A DNA stretch of 64,000 nucleotides from Amycolatopsis rubida (GCF_900115345.1 NZ_FOWC01000001.1:1364001-1428000), one strand, 5' to 3'; positions 7,487-16,561 are shown, numbered from the stretch's first letter. Made by a program: numbers and translations. Notes: generated by a model from the letters alone, not told the origin.

Positions 7487-8397
7487 GCGCTGTGAGGGGG
7501 CCCATGCTGATCGCGGACCGCTACGAGGTCGACGATCTGCCGCTCGGACGGGGCGGCATGGGTTCAGTGCACCGCGGGCTCGACCGGCGGCTCGGCCGGC
7601 AAGTCGCGATCAAACTGCTTCGGCTTCCCGGCGGCGACGAAGAGCTGGAAGAACGCTTCGCCCGCGAAGCGCGGATCCTCGCGACGCTCGACCATCCTGG
7701 CGCGCCCACGCTGTATGACTTCGGTGCCCATGACGACCGGTTGTTCCAGGTCATGCAGTTCGTCGAAGGCGTGACGCTGGACGATCTGCTAGCCGAACAC
7801 GGGCCGCTGCCGGTGTCCTGGGCGGCGGCGATCGCGGCACAAGTGGCTGCGGTGCTGTCGGCGGCGCACGCTCGCGCGGTCTGTCACCGTGACCTCAAAC
7901 CGGCCAACCTCATGCTCTGTCCGGACGGCAGCGTGAAGGTGATGGACTTCGGGCTTGCTGTGTTGCGCGAAGCCGACACAGCTCGCTTCACGCGCGCGGG
8001 ACAGCTGCTGGGTACGCCGTCGTACATGGCCCCGGAGCAGATCCAGCGTGGCCACGCGGAGCCCCGAAGCGACCTGTACGCGCTCGGTTGCGTGCTGCAC
8101 GAGATGCTCACTGGCCGTCCGGTCTTCACCGGGCCGACGGCATACGCGGTGTTCGACAAGCAGGTGAAGGAACCGGCGCCAGTAGTTCCCGGCGTCCCTC
8201 GGGAACTGAACACGCTTCTCGCCGCGACGCTCGCGAAGGATCCTTCAGCGCGGCCGTCTGGGGCAGAAGTGCTGTACGCGCATCTCGTGCCCTTCGCGCG
8301 GGACTTGCCACCGTTGCCGGGATTCCTGCACCCGGCGACCGTGTTGAGTCCTTCACGGATGTACGCGCGCATGGTGGGGCTTAGCGGCGAGCGTTGA
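7483..8397 (+). CDS. Serine/threonine protein kinase (Hanks type, soluble)
   Basis: A kinase of about 304 residues with a complete catalytic core: Gly loop LGRGGMGSV, VAIKLL lysine, catalytic loop HRDLKPANLM, metal-binding DFG (KVMDFGLAV), and the activation/P+1 segment GTPSYMAPEQI. It ends soon after the kinase domain, with no transmembrane segment, PASTA or other sensor domain, so it must be cytosolic or recruited by partners. The GTG at 7483 overlaps the TGA of the methyltransferase (GTGA), implying coupling; GTG 7492 and ATG 7504 are alternative in-frame starts. Cotranscription with a DNA methyltransferase and divergence from a PP2C gene recall the kinase/methyltransferase pairing of Pgl-type phage defence, but other Pgl proteins are not seen here. 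Confidence 0.93.
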   Translation: MSAVRGPMLIADRYEVDDLPLGRGGMGSVHRGLDRRLGRQVAIKLLRLPGGDEELEERFAREARILATLDHPGAPTLYDFGAHDDRLFQVMQFVEGVTLDDLLAEHGPLPVSWAAAIAAQVAAVLSAAHARAVCHRDLKPANLMLCPDGSVKVMDFGLAVLREADTARFTRAGQLLGTPSYMAPEQIQRGHAEPRSDLYALGCVLHEMLTGRPVFTGPTAYAVFDKQVKEPAPVVPGVPRELNTLLAATLAKDPSARPSGAEVLYAHLVPFARDLPPLPGFLHPATVLSPSRMYARMVGLSGER

Positions 8398-8899
8398 TGC
8401 TCGTCGGCGTCTGCTCCGAGAGCGGCAGGCCGCGCTTCTGAATGCGGTAGTAGGTGAAGGCGTTCTGCACGCCGATGCTGACGCCGATCGTGAGCATGAT
8501 CGTCGAGGACGTCACGGTGTTGCTGACGCCGAGCGCGGCTCCGATGAAGGAGAAGGCGACGCGTACGCCGATGGTGGCGAACCACAGCATCAACGTGAGT
8601 GGAGTGCCCTTCACGAACGTCGTGCCTTCGCGAGCACTGAGGACCGAAGTGGAGCTGCGCAGGACGCCCAGCAGTCCGAGGATCACGACGTCGCCCGCCA
8701 GCAGCGCGTACTCCGTCGCGGTCGCGCTTTGCAGCGCGGTGGCGGCGGAGAACACGCCGATCGCGGTCAGGATGAACGGGAGCGTCAGCAAACGCTTGCG
8801 GCTGAGGAGCGTGCCGCGCCACTGCCGGTAGACGACCCGGTACAGGACGAGTGCCGCGATCGCGGCGTAGAGAACGATGGTGAGCGGGCCGAGGTTCAC
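8381..8899 (-). CDS. Multi-pass membrane protein of unknown function
   Basis: A 172-residue integral membrane protein with about five hydrophobic segments (LTIVLYAAIAALVLYRVVY, LLTLPFILTAIGVFSAATAL, ALLAGDVVILGLLGVL, LTLMLWFATIGVRVAFSFIG, STIMLTIGVSIGVQNAFTYY). The layout with a short basic linker after the first helix is like CcdC/DUF1453-type proteins, but I cannot confirm that family. It converges on the kinase gene, sharing 17 bp at the 3' ends, so it is a separate transcript. No catalytic motif is seen. Confidence 0.75.
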   Translation of the reverse strand: MNLGPLTIVLYAAIAALVLYRVVYRQWRGTLLSRKRLLTLPFILTAIGVFSAATALQSATATEYALLAGDVVILGLLGVLRSSTSVLSAREGTTFVKGTPLTLMLWFATIGVRVAFSFIGAALGVSNTVTSSTIMLTIGVSIGVQNAFTYYRIQKRGLPLSEQTPTSINARR

Positions 8900-9135
8900 G
8901 GTGCTCCTTCACTGTGGTGGACCGGGAGGCTGCCCGGAGTGCTTCCAGCCTCGCCGGAATGGATGCGGTTTTCGTCGGCGTACGGGCTGGTGCCAGGTGG
9001 ATCCGCGGCTCAACCCCAGGGTGGAGAAGCCGGATCGTGACCATTGCCGAGCAACCACGAAGGGGTGGTGGTCGTCTATTCGGGTGATACGGGTCCTGCC
9101 GAATGCGACCCGACCGAACGCGGGGGTACCGGATC

Positions 9136-9765
9136 GTGAAAAGGGTTCTGGTGGGGATGGCGGCGCTGGCCGCGACTTTCGGGCTCGTGGCGTGCTCCGG
9201 CGGCACGGCCGGGTCGGCTTCCGGCGGCGGTGCGATGCCCGCGGCAGCGAGTGTGCCTGCCTCGTCTTCCAGTGCGCCGACCAGCAGTTCTGCCCCGGCG
9301 ACCAGCAGCAGCCCGGCGAGCACCAGCGCGAAGCCGACTCCGAAACCGACGCCGAAGCCCGCACCCAAGCCGAAGCCCGCCCCGAAGCCGAGCACTGCCG
9401 ACGTCCCGTGCGCGGCGGCCGCCGCCGCTTCGGGCACCAGCGCCTGCGTGGACATTTCCGCGCACCGCGCCTGGCTGCTGCAGGACGGCAAGGTGATCTA
9501 CGGCCCCGTCTCGATGCTGCCCGGCCGCAAGGGGCACGCGACCCCGACCGGCACATTCCATGTGCTGTCCAAGGAAAAGCTGCACCTGAGCAAGCAGTTC
9601 GACGACGCGCCGATGCCGAACTCGGTCTTCTTCTACCCGGGCGACGCGTTCCATACCGGCAGCCTGAAGGTGTACTCGCACGGCTGCGTCCACCTGTCGG
9701 CGACGTCGTCGCTGCGATTCTTCAACACCCTGCACATCGGCGACGTGGTCCAGGTCGTGCCCTGA
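9136..9765 (+). CDS. L,D-transpeptidase lipoprotein (YkuD domain)
   Basis: A 209-residue exported enzyme for peptidoglycan 3-3 cross-linking. GTG 9136 is chosen because it gives a classic lipoprotein signal (VKRVLVGMAALAATFGLVAC) with the lipobox Cys near residue 20. A low-complexity Ser/Ala then Lys-Pro linker (KPTPKPTPKPAPKPKPAPK) spans the wall, leading to a compact YkuD catalytic domain with the active-site motif YSHGCVHLS (Cys nucleophile) near residue 185. Family members transfer between meso-diaminopimelate residues of adjacent stems. The domain is short and lacks an Ig-like domain, unlike mycobacterial LdtMt2. It is probably monocistronic. Confidence 0.9.
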   Translation: MKRVLVGMAALAATFGLVACSGGTAGSASGGGAMPAAASVPASSSSAPTSSSAPATSSSPASTSAKPTPKPTPKPAPKPKPAPKPSTADVPCAAAAAASGTSACVDISAHRAWLLQDGKVIYGPVSMLPGRKGHATPTGTFHVLSKEKLHLSKQFDDAPMPNSVFFYPGDAFHTGSLKVYSHGCVHLSATSSLRFFNTLHIGDVVQVVP

Positions 9766-9856
9766 CCAGAGCGTCACGGTCGAATAAATATCACCCGATA
9801 GAGGCAACTTACTCCCCCTTCTGAGCGATTACCGGTCGCTGAGAAAGGGGGCCTGA

Positions 9857-12835
9857 ATGGCCTGGCGCAAGCTCCGTTCCCTGCTGGTGGCCGCGCTCGC
9901 GGCCGTCGCCGTCCCCGCCGTGGTCACCGCCGTCGCCCCGGCGGCAGCAGCCGGCACCCCGGCGCTGCCGCCGGGGTTCGTCTTGCGGGACCTGCCCACC
10001 GGGCTCGGCCAGTACGAGTTCACCGACTTCGCCTGGCTGCCCGACGACAGCGTGCTGGCGCTGGGCAAGTCGGGCGTCGTCAACTGGGTCCCGGCTGCGG
10101 GCGGTGCGCCGGAGCGGATCGCGACCTTCCCGGTCGAGACGCAGGGCGACATGGGCCTCACGAGCATCGCGCTCGCGCCGGACTACGCCACCTCGCACCA
10201 GGTCTACCTGAACCGCTCGGTTTCCCTCGGCAACGGCCAGTACACGCTGCGTGCCGCCAAGTTCACCGTGCAGCTCGACGGCGAGGGACATCCGTCCGGG
10301 CTGACCGGCGAGAAGGTGATTTTCGACCTGCCCGGCAGTCCGTACTACATCCACGGCCTCGACACGGTTTACCCCGCGCCGGACGGCACCCTCTGGTACT
10401 CCGTCGGAGACAACGGCGACGCGGGCAAGACCAACCCGGTCGCCTTCGTCGCACAGGACCTCGATTCGCCGTTCGGCAAGATCCTGCACCTCACCGCGGA
10501 CGGCAAGGGCGTGCCGAGCAATCCGTACTACCACGCGGACGCGCCGGATTCCGCTCGCAGCAAGGTGTTCGCGAGCGGATTCCGCAACCCGTTCCGGTTC
10601 AGCCTCGACCCGAAGAGCGGGCTGCCGGTGGTCGGCGATGTCGGCTGGTACACCTGGGAAGAGCTGGACGTCGTGCAGCCGGGTGCGAATCTCGCTTGGC
10701 CTTGCTACGAGGGGAACCACCTCACGCCGGGCTATTCGGCTGACGCGCGTTGTGCTTTGGCGGTGAACACTCCGCCGTTGTGGGACTACCAGCACGGGAC
10801 CGGTCCTGCGCAGGGCAACAGTGTCAGCGGCGGGATTGTGTATGGCGGCACGACTTATCCGGCCGTTTACCAGGGTGCGTACTTCTTCGGGGACTACGCG
10901 GGGCAGAAGATCTGGACGCTGCGGTATGACGCGCAGGGCAAGCTCACGCAGGCACCCGCGAATCCCGCGCCGTTCCAGAATGTCGGCGGGGTTACTCGGA
11001 TTTCCGCCGCGCCCAACGGGGACATCGTCTTCACTGACCTCAACTCCGGAGTACTGCGGCGGTTGAGCTACTCGACGAACAATGCTCCGCCGGTGGCAGC
11101 GGCTACTTCCTCGACGGACCCGGACACTCGCACGGTTTCCTTTGCTGCCAGCGGTTCTACTGACGCTGACGGCGATCCGCTCACCTATTCCTGGGACTTC
11201 GGCGACGGCAGCACCGGTACTGGGATACAGGCCAGCCATCAGTACGGGGATGGTGCTTCGTTCACCGCGACGTTGAGGGTTTCGGATCCGCTTGGTGGTG
11301 TCGGGACCGTGAAGATCGCTGTCGCGCCGGGCAATCACTCGCCGGTGCTGACGTTGACCGCGCCGGACAAGACTTTTGCGGTGGGCGAGCAGGTTTCGTT
11401 GTCAGCCAAGGCTGCCGATGTCGAGGATGGCGGGCTTCCCGTTACGTGGACGTCCCTGATCCGGCACTGTCCGGATCTCGGTGCCTGCCACGTGCATCCC
11501 GGTGATGGTGCGACGGGGCCGACGTTGACGGTTCCGTTCACTGATCACACGGACTCCCGGATGGAGTTCACCGCGACGGTAACCGACAGCGCCGGGGTGC
11601 AGGCCAGCAACACGTATGTTGCTTACCCGCGCCAGCATCGGTTGACGTTGGTCGGCACGCAGCCCGCCGCGTTGAGCATCCCGAGCGAGGGTGGTGTCAG
11701 CAGTGCGATGGTCACTGAGGGTGCGACGTTTGACGTGACTGCTGCGCCGGTTGGCACCGACGGAGTTTCCCGGTTCGCCGGTTGGCAGGGCGGTCCGGCT
11801 ACCTCTTCGTGGTCGATCACCGTCGGTGCTGGCGACCTGACGCTGACTGCCCGCTACGTGACGGCGATCGACCAGCGGTATGCGGCTGAGCCGGAATTGC
11901 GGAGTTCGCTCGGTGCGCCAACGGGTCCTGAGGTGGTTGACGGGCCGGTGCGGTATCGGCCGTATGCGAACGGGCGGTTGTACTGGTCCGCGGCTACCGG
12001 GGTGCGCGAGATCGGCGGGCAGATCCTGGCCCGGTATCTCGCGATCGGCGGGCATCAGGTGTATGGGCCGCCGACGACCGATGAGACCCGGACGGCGGAC
12101 GGGGTGGGTCGGTACAACCATCTGATCGGCACGCCGGGCAGCCAGGCCACGTCTATTTTCTGGACGCCGGCGACGGGGGCGCATTCGGTCCAGGGGCAGA
12201 TTCGGGTCAAGTGGGCCGCTCTCGGGTGGGAACGCGGGGTGGGGTATCCGACCACCGACGAGTCCGGGACGCCCGATGGGGTTGGCCGGTACAACCACTT
12301 CACTGGCGGGTCGGTTTATTGGACGCCTACCGGTGGGGCGCATCAGATCGGCGGGGCTATTCGGGATAAGTGGGCTTCGTTGGGCTGGGAGCGGGGGCTT
12401 GGCTATCCGACTACCGATGAGTCGGTGACGCCGGATGGGGTTGGCCGGTACAACCACTTTACGATCGGCGGGTCGATCTACTGGACGCCGTCCAGTGGGG
12501 CGCATCAGATCGGCGGGGCTATTCGGGATAAGTGGGCCTCGTTGGGTTGGGAGCGAGGTCTCGGTTATCCGACTATCGATGAAACCGGTACTCCTAACGG
12601 GATCGCGCGCTACAACCACTTCACTGGCGGTGGGTCGATTTACTGGAGTCTGGGTACCGGGGCGCACATGGTGCAGGGGGAGATTCGCAAGCGGTGGGCC
12701 GCGCGGGGATGGGAGTGGGGGTATTTGCGGTTGCCCACCTCGGATGAATACCGGATCAGCGGCGGCGCTCGGAGCGATTTCCAGGGCGGTTATGTGATTT
12801 ACCGGAATGGGGTGACCTCGGACTACCGGTGGTAA
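9857..12835 (+). CDS. Secreted glucose/sorbosone dehydrogenase-like protein with PKD and LGFP repeats
   Basis: A 992-residue exported multidomain protein. A Sec signal peptide covers residues 1-35 (cleavage near AAAAG). Residues ~40-400 form a six-bladed beta-propeller of the soluble glucose/sorbosone dehydrogenase type (GLTSIALAPDY, TLWYSVGDNGDAGK, FASGFRNPFRFSLDP, GDVGWYTWEELDVV are typical). A PKD domain follows (DPDGDPLTYSWDFGDGST type), then a second Ig-like region, and from ~residue 680 five LGFP repeats (GVGYPTTDESGTPDGVGRYN style) that usually bind the cell wall. It likely oxidises sugars with a quinone cofactor outside the cell while anchored to the wall; the substrate is unknown. 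Start has an AAAGGGGG ribosome site. Confidence 0.88.
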   Translation: MAWRKLRSLLVAALAAVAVPAVVTAVAPAAAAGTPALPPGFVLRDLPTGLGQYEFTDFAWLPDDSVLALGKSGVVNWVPAAGGAPERIATFPVETQGDMGLTSIALAPDYATSHQVYLNRSVSLGNGQYTLRAAKFTVQLDGEGHPSGLTGEKVIFDLPGSPYYIHGLDTVYPAPDGTLWYSVGDNGDAGKTNPVAFVAQDLDSPFGKILHLTADGKGVPSNPYYHADAPDSARSKVFASGFRNPFRFSLDPKSGLPVVGDVGWYTWEELDVVQPGANLAWPCYEGNHLTPGYSADARCALAVNTPPLWDYQHGTGPAQGNSVSGGIVYGGTTYPAVYQGAYFFGDYAGQKIWTLRYDAQGKLTQAPANPAPFQNVGGVTRISAAPNGDIVFTDLNSGVLRRLSYSTNNAPPVAAATSSTDPDTRTVSFAASGSTDADGDPLTYSWDFGDGSTGTGIQASHQYGDGASFTATLRVSDPLGGVGTVKIAVAPGNHSPVLTLTAPDKTFAVGEQVSLSAKAADVEDGGLPVTWTSLIRHCPDLGACHVHPGDGATGPTLTVPFTDHTDSRMEFTATVTDSAGVQASNTYVAYPRQHRLTLVGTQPAALSIPSEGGVSSAMVTEGATFDVTAAPVGTDGVSRFAGWQGGPATSSWSITVGAGDLTLTARYVTAIDQRYAAEPELRSSLGAPTGPEVVDGPVRYRPYANGRLYWSAATGVREIGGQILARYLAIGGHQVYGPPTTDETRTADGVGRYNHLIGTPGSQATSIFWTPATGAHSVQGQIRVKWAALGWERGVGYPTTDESGTPDGVGRYNHFTGGSVYWTPTGGAHQIGGAIRDKWASLGWERGLGYPTTDESVTPDGVGRYNHFTIGGSIYWTPSSGAHQIGGAIRDKWASLGWERGLGYPTIDETGTPNGIARYNHFTGGGSIYWSLGTGAHMVQGEIRKRWAARGWEWGYLRLPTSDEYRISGGARSDFQGGYVIYRNGVTSDYRW
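12041..12780 (+). repeat. LGFP tandem repeats in coding sequence
   Basis: The 3' part of the sugar dehydrogenase gene has tandem modules of about 54 codons. Two central copies are nearly identical at DNA level with a 162-bp period (GGGGCGCATCAGATCGGCGG at 12335 and again at 12497). At protein level the repeats carry the LGFP signature (YPTTDE...GRYNHF) followed by a sheet segment (IYWTP..GAHQIGGAIRDKW). Confidence 0.85.
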
Positions 12836-13756
12836 ACTGGATCTCTGTCACTTGGGGAGCTTGCTTTTCGACAGTAGTCGCTCCTTGCGTTGAGGATTGC
12901 GCGTAACAACCCGAGGCTGATTTCCGGCTGCGTAGCAGAGGGTTCGAAGCCGGGGGTGGCTGCACCGGTGGGGTTGAATTCACGGATGCCGCTGGGCGGG
13001 CTGGCTGATTCCGCGAAGGTCCCTTATCAAGACTATGAGCCGCGCCTTCGTTGGCGGCGTCGCGCGGCTCGCGGCAGCCTCGCTATGTCGATATCTCCTT
13101 TTTGGGCACGCGCTAGCACTTGCCTAGGCGGTCGTTCTTGGTGCGTCGGACGGCGAGCAGCTTTTTTGGGAGTCCGAGTCGCGTGCCGGGAAGGGGTGAG
13201 TGCTGCGCGGTGTCCCCACCAACACCGGGCCGCGCGCCGCCGCTGTCTCCCGGTTACGGCATTCAAGTGACGCTTGCTGTTGAAAGCGAGACAGCCGTGC
13301 TGCTCAAGTCCGCCGAGGCCGCTCACGTCGTCGTCGGTGCCAGAGGGTGCCGACGCCTGGGTCCAGGCCCGGGACGGTCTACGTAAGGGAGGCGTCTCGA
13401 CCGGCACCTCGGTGCAAGTTGCGGCGATTGTTGCCACAGTCGCAACGCGGGCAGGGGTTGGCGTCCGCGCCTTCTTTACTTGGCTGTCGGCAAGAACATT
13501 CGCGGCAAAGGCTTGCCCGGAAGATCTCCCGAGGATCGCCGAAGCTTTGTACCGGACACGACTTCGGCCAGAGCGCCGGGACGAGGAGCGACAGGTGGCT
13601 TCGGAAGAGCTGCCCGAAAACCAGATGCGGCGACTTGGGCCGCAGGTACTTTGTCGAGTGCACGCCGAGCGTTCTAGCGCTGGCCGTGGTGGCGGAGATG
13701 GCTCATTCGCTGACCTGTTGCTGTGCGGCGAAACGTCTCGGTGGACCGTAAGAGAG
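12836..13756. other. 921-bp region without a supported gene
   Basis: Open frames exist on both strands, but they overlap each other, lack ribosome sites and have compositions (very Arg/Ser/Cys-rich) typical of non-coding frames. A 9-bp hairpin (GAGCCGCGC at 13037-13045, GCGCGGCTC at 13062-13070) could end the upstream gene's transcript but has no T-run. The stretch 13380-13750 gives fairly long frames on both strands and might be a decayed gene; I see no family signature. Confidence 0.4.
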
Positions 13757-14191
13757 CTACGCCGAGGCAGCTGCAACACAGAACTCGTTCCCCTCCGGAT
13801 CAGCCATCACCACATGGTGTCCCTCGTCCTCCGCCAGGATCGACCCGCCCGCCGCCACCAGACGTTCAGCCTCGGCTTTGATCCTTGCCCACTGTTGGGC
13901 CGGTTCGCCATCCCCGGGGACCCGGATGTCGATGTGCAGCCGGTTCTTCGCCGTCTTCGGTTCCGGCACCTTCAAGATCGTCAGCTGAGGCCCGGCGCCC
14001 TCGGGATGGCACAGCCAGGCGCCATCCTCCGCGGACTCGTCCTCGGGCAGGTCGAACTGCGCGAGCCACTCCTCGCGGGTGCTGAACGGCGGCGGCAGAG
14101 GCTCGTCGACATAGCCCAGTGCCGTTTTCCAGAAGGCCGCGAGAAGTTGTGCGTTCGTGCAGTCCAGGGTCAGATCGATGGTGACAGTCAT
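13757..14191 (-). CDS. VOC-family (glyoxalase-like) protein
   Basis: A 144-residue protein with the two-module beta-alpha-beta-beta-beta fold of the vicinal oxygen chelate superfamily. Module one starts TIDLTLDCTNAQLLAAFWKTALGY; module two holds NRLHIDIRVPG and ends VVMADPEGNEFCVAAA, the usual closing strand with the Glu metal position. Length fits single-chain actinobacterial members. Such proteins include dioxygenases, glyoxalases and drug-binding proteins, and the substrate cannot be told. It has its own start (ATG) and is followed after 34 bp by the upstream dehydrogenase of the same strand. Confidence 0.85.
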   Translation of the reverse strand: MTVTIDLTLDCTNAQLLAAFWKTALGYVDEPLPPPFSTREEWLAQFDLPEDESAEDGAWLCHPEGAGPQLTILKVPEPKTAKNRLHIDIRVPGDGEPAQQWARIKAEAERLVAAGGSILAEDEGHHVVMADPEGNEFCVAAASA

Positions 14192-14224
14192 GCCGACAAG
14201 CTACTGCGCGCCACCGACAAAAAC

Positions 14225-15742
14225 TCAGGCCAGATCAGCCGGACGGGTGCCGGTGGAGGCGAGCGGCAGGCCCAGTGTCACCCGTTCGGTCAGCCAACTG
14301 CTCGGGCGGTAGCGCGGGTCCCCGGTGGCGCGCAGGAGACCGGTCAGGATTCGCAGGACCTTTTCCGGGCCGACCAGGTCGCCCCACTCCAGCGGTCCGC
14401 GGGGGTAGCCAAGGCCCAGGCGCACTGCGGTGTCGATGTCGGCGGGAGCCGCGAGACCCTGGTCGGCGATGGAGCAAGCCGTGTTGATGATCGAGGCGAG
14501 CAGGCGTTGCGCGATGGGGGCGGCACCGTCGCGGACGACCGTTACGGGGGTTCCGGTGGCGGCGAGGGCACCCCAGGCGCCGCGGCCGTAGTGCGGATCC
14601 AGTCCCGGATGGACAGACATGGTGAAGCGCGAGTCGTAGCCAAGTGCGTCGATTCCGACGACGCGCGCGGCGGGCAGTTCCAGTTGCCGCGCAGCCTCCA
14701 CAGTGGACTCTCCGCGCAGGGTCACCAGGAGAACCGTGTCGGGGTAGGCGTCCGGGACGACGTCGATGCCTGCTGCGGACAGGAGGCGGCCAAGGCGTTC
14801 GTCGGCGGCGTAGACCGGCATGGCCGGGGCAGGCGGGGCAGTGGGCTCCGGAGGGACCTCTTGTTTCCCGTCGGCATAGCGGTAGAAGCCTTCGCCGGTT
14901 TTGCGGCCGAAGAGTCCGGCGGCGACGCGCGGGCGGGTGAGCCACGACGGGCGCAGGCGCGGTTCGGCGTGGAAGCCGCTCCAGATGCTTTCCAGCACTG
15001 CGTGCGAGACGTCCAGGCCGGTGAGGTCCAGCAGTTCGAACGGGCCGAGCTTGAGGCCGAGGACGTCGCGTGCGATGCGGTCGATCTCGGCGGGAGCGGC
15101 GAGGGCTTCGGAAAGAATCTGCAGCGCCTCGGTGTTCAGGCCGCGGCCTGCGTGGTTGACGAGGAAGCCGGGGGCGTCCTTCGCCAGCACGGGTTGGTGG
15201 CCCCAGCTTCGGACGAGTTCGAGGGCCTCGCCGGGCAGCCAGCCGGCGGTGCGCGCGCCGGGGACGACCTCGACCAGCCGCATGAGCGGGACCGGGTTGA
15301 AGAAGTGCAGGCCGATCATCCGCGTCGGGTCAGTGAGCCCGGCGGCGATTTCGGTGACCGACAGCGAGCTGGTGTTGGTCGCGAAGATCGTGTCGGGGCC
15401 GCAGATCTTCTCAAGACCGGCGAAGAGCGTCTGCTTCGTTTCGAGGTCTTCGCGGACGGCTTCGAGCACCAGGTCCACCCCGTCGGAGGGGGCGAGCGGG
15501 CCCTCGACCGGGACGAGGCGTTCCTTCGCCGCGCGGCCGGCTTCCTCGGTCAGCTTCTCCTTGGCGACCAGCCGGTCGACCATCGCGCCGACGTGGTCGA
15601 TCGCCGCGGCGACCGCCTCCGGCTGCACGTCCGCGAGTTCCACGGTGACCCCGCCGGTCGCGGCGAGCTGGACGATGCCGCGTCCCATCACCCCGGTGCC
15701 GATCACCCGGATCCTGCCGACCCGTCCGGCCCATCCCGTCAC
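14225..15742 (-). CDS. 3-hydroxyacyl-CoA dehydrogenase (PaaH/FadB2-like)
   Basis: A 505-residue NAD-dependent dehydrogenase converting (S)-3-hydroxyacyl-CoA to 3-ketoacyl-CoA. The Rossmann motif IRVIGTGVMGRGIVQLAA opens the protein (GTGVMG instead of GAGxMG). The family signature TNTSSLSVTEIAAGL and catalytic GLHFFNPVPLMRLVEVVPG follow, and GFLVNHAGRGLNTEAL and FGRKTGEGFYRY belong to the first C-terminal domain. A second copy of the C-terminal domain (IINTACSIADQGLAAPADID...GYPRGPLEWGD) brings the length to that of PaaH-type enzymes. It may act in phenylacetate, butyrate or fatty-acid catabolism. A TetR regulator lies 46 bp upstream on the same strand and may share its transcript. Confidence 0.92.
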   Translation of the reverse strand: MTGWAGRVGRIRVIGTGVMGRGIVQLAATGGVTVELADVQPEAVAAAIDHVGAMVDRLVAKEKLTEEAGRAAKERLVPVEGPLAPSDGVDLVLEAVREDLETKQTLFAGLEKICGPDTIFATNTSSLSVTEIAAGLTDPTRMIGLHFFNPVPLMRLVEVVPGARTAGWLPGEALELVRSWGHQPVLAKDAPGFLVNHAGRGLNTEALQILSEALAAPAEIDRIARDVLGLKLGPFELLDLTGLDVSHAVLESIWSGFHAEPRLRPSWLTRPRVAAGLFGRKTGEGFYRYADGKQEVPPEPTAPPAPAMPVYAADERLGRLLSAAGIDVVPDAYPDTVLLVTLRGESTVEAARQLELPAARVVGIDALGYDSRFTMSVHPGLDPHYGRGAWGALAATGTPVTVVRDGAAPIAQRLLASIINTACSIADQGLAAPADIDTAVRLGLGYPRGPLEWGDLVGPEKVLRILTGLLRATGDPRYRPSSWLTERVTLGLPLASTGTRPADLA

Positions 15743-15788
15743 GTCGAACCTGCCTTTCGCTTTGCCGCCACGGCGAACTTACCCCGGA

Positions 15789-16469
15789 CTACAGGCCGAC
15801 GAAGTCCGCCATCTGCCCGGCGAGGTGCTCGAAGTACGCGTCCGCCGGGTCGACGCTGCCGGCGTACTGGCCGAACAGCTCGAAGTTGAGCGCGCCGAAC
15901 AGCTGGGTCCAGGCGGCGATAGCGCGCATGACGACCTCGGCCGGCGCGTCGAGGTCCAGGATCCGGGTGAGCTGGCCGGCCTGCGCGCGCAGTTCCTCCG
16001 ACATCGGCGCGGTGACCGCCGGCTCGTGCGGATGTGCGTCGCGCAGCACCGCGACCAGCGCGAAGGCCACTCGCCCGGCGGGGCCGACGGTGTCCTGTGG
16101 AGCTTGGTAACCAGGGATCGGCGAACCGTAGATGAGCGCGTATTCGTGCGGGTTCGCGCGGGCCCAGTCGCGGGTCGCGCGCCAGATGGCTCGCCAGCGT
16201 TCCCGGGGGTCGTCGGTGTGCGGGTCGGCCTGTTCGGCGGCCTCGCCGACGGCGTTGTATGCGTCGACGATCAGCGCGGTGAGCAGGTGATCTCGGCTCG
16301 GGAAGTACCGGTACAGCGCGGACGAGACCATCCCCAGCTCACGGGAGACCGCGCGCAGGGAAAGGCCGTGCGCGCCGACCTCGGCCAGCTGGCGGCGAGC
16401 CTCGTCCCTGATCTCGCGGGTCAGCTCGGCGCGGACCCGTTCGCGGGCAGTCCGGGGTGCGGCAGTCAT
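15789..16469 (-). CDS. TetR/AcrR-family transcriptional regulator
   Basis: A 226-residue repressor with an N-terminal TetR HTH (residues ~10-60: IRDEARRQLAEVGAHGLSLRAVSRELGMVSSALYRYFPSRDHLL) and a C-terminal ligand domain of the WHG type (NPHEYALIYGSPIPGY and later WTQLFGALNFELFG). ATG at 16469 is chosen because the HTH begins soon after it. It is divergent from a deazaflavin-type oxidoreductase; two near-identical palindromes in the 125-bp gap are its likely operators, implying autoregulation and control of the oxidoreductase. The inducer is unknown. Confidence 0.93.
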   Translation of the reverse strand: MTAAPRTARERVRAELTREIRDEARRQLAEVGAHGLSLRAVSRELGMVSSALYRYFPSRDHLLTALIVDAYNAVGEAAEQADPHTDDPRERWRAIWRATRDWARANPHEYALIYGSPIPGYQAPQDTVGPAGRVAFALVAVLRDAHPHEPAVTAPMSEELRAQAGQLTRILDLDAPAEVVMRAIAAWTQLFGALNFELFGQYAGSVDPADAYFEHLAGQMADFVGL

Positions 16470-16508
16470 GCGATCAGTGTGCCGCGCATGAGAGCGCTGC
16501 GCAAAACC

Positions 16509-16523
16509 GAGAGCACTGCTCTT
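16509..16523. promoter_or_regulatory. Candidate TetR operator, site 1
   Basis: GAGAGCACTGCTCTT: inner arms AGAGCA and TGCTCT are perfectly palindromic around a central C. The same sequence with one changed base pair recurs at 16562-16576. It lies in the gap between the TetR gene and the divergent oxidoreductase and overlaps a TTGACG (16522-16527) that could be a -35 for the plus-strand gene. Confidence 0.65.
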
Positions 16524-16561
16524 GACGAGAGCCAGTCTCTGGGTGTTCACTGTTCACAACA

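Noticed and set aside
12041..12780. Possible CRISPR-like array
   Set aside because: The repeats are in-frame LGFP coding modules of 162 bp; no short repeat-spacer pattern occurs anywhere in the window.
12941..12965. tRNA T-loop-like GGTTCGAAGCC
   Set aside because: No acceptor, D or anticodon stem can be folded around it on the plus strand.
13033..13779. Open frames on both strands in the gap before the VOC gene
   Set aside because: Mutually overlapping, compositionally odd, without starts or family motifs; described only as an unexplained region.
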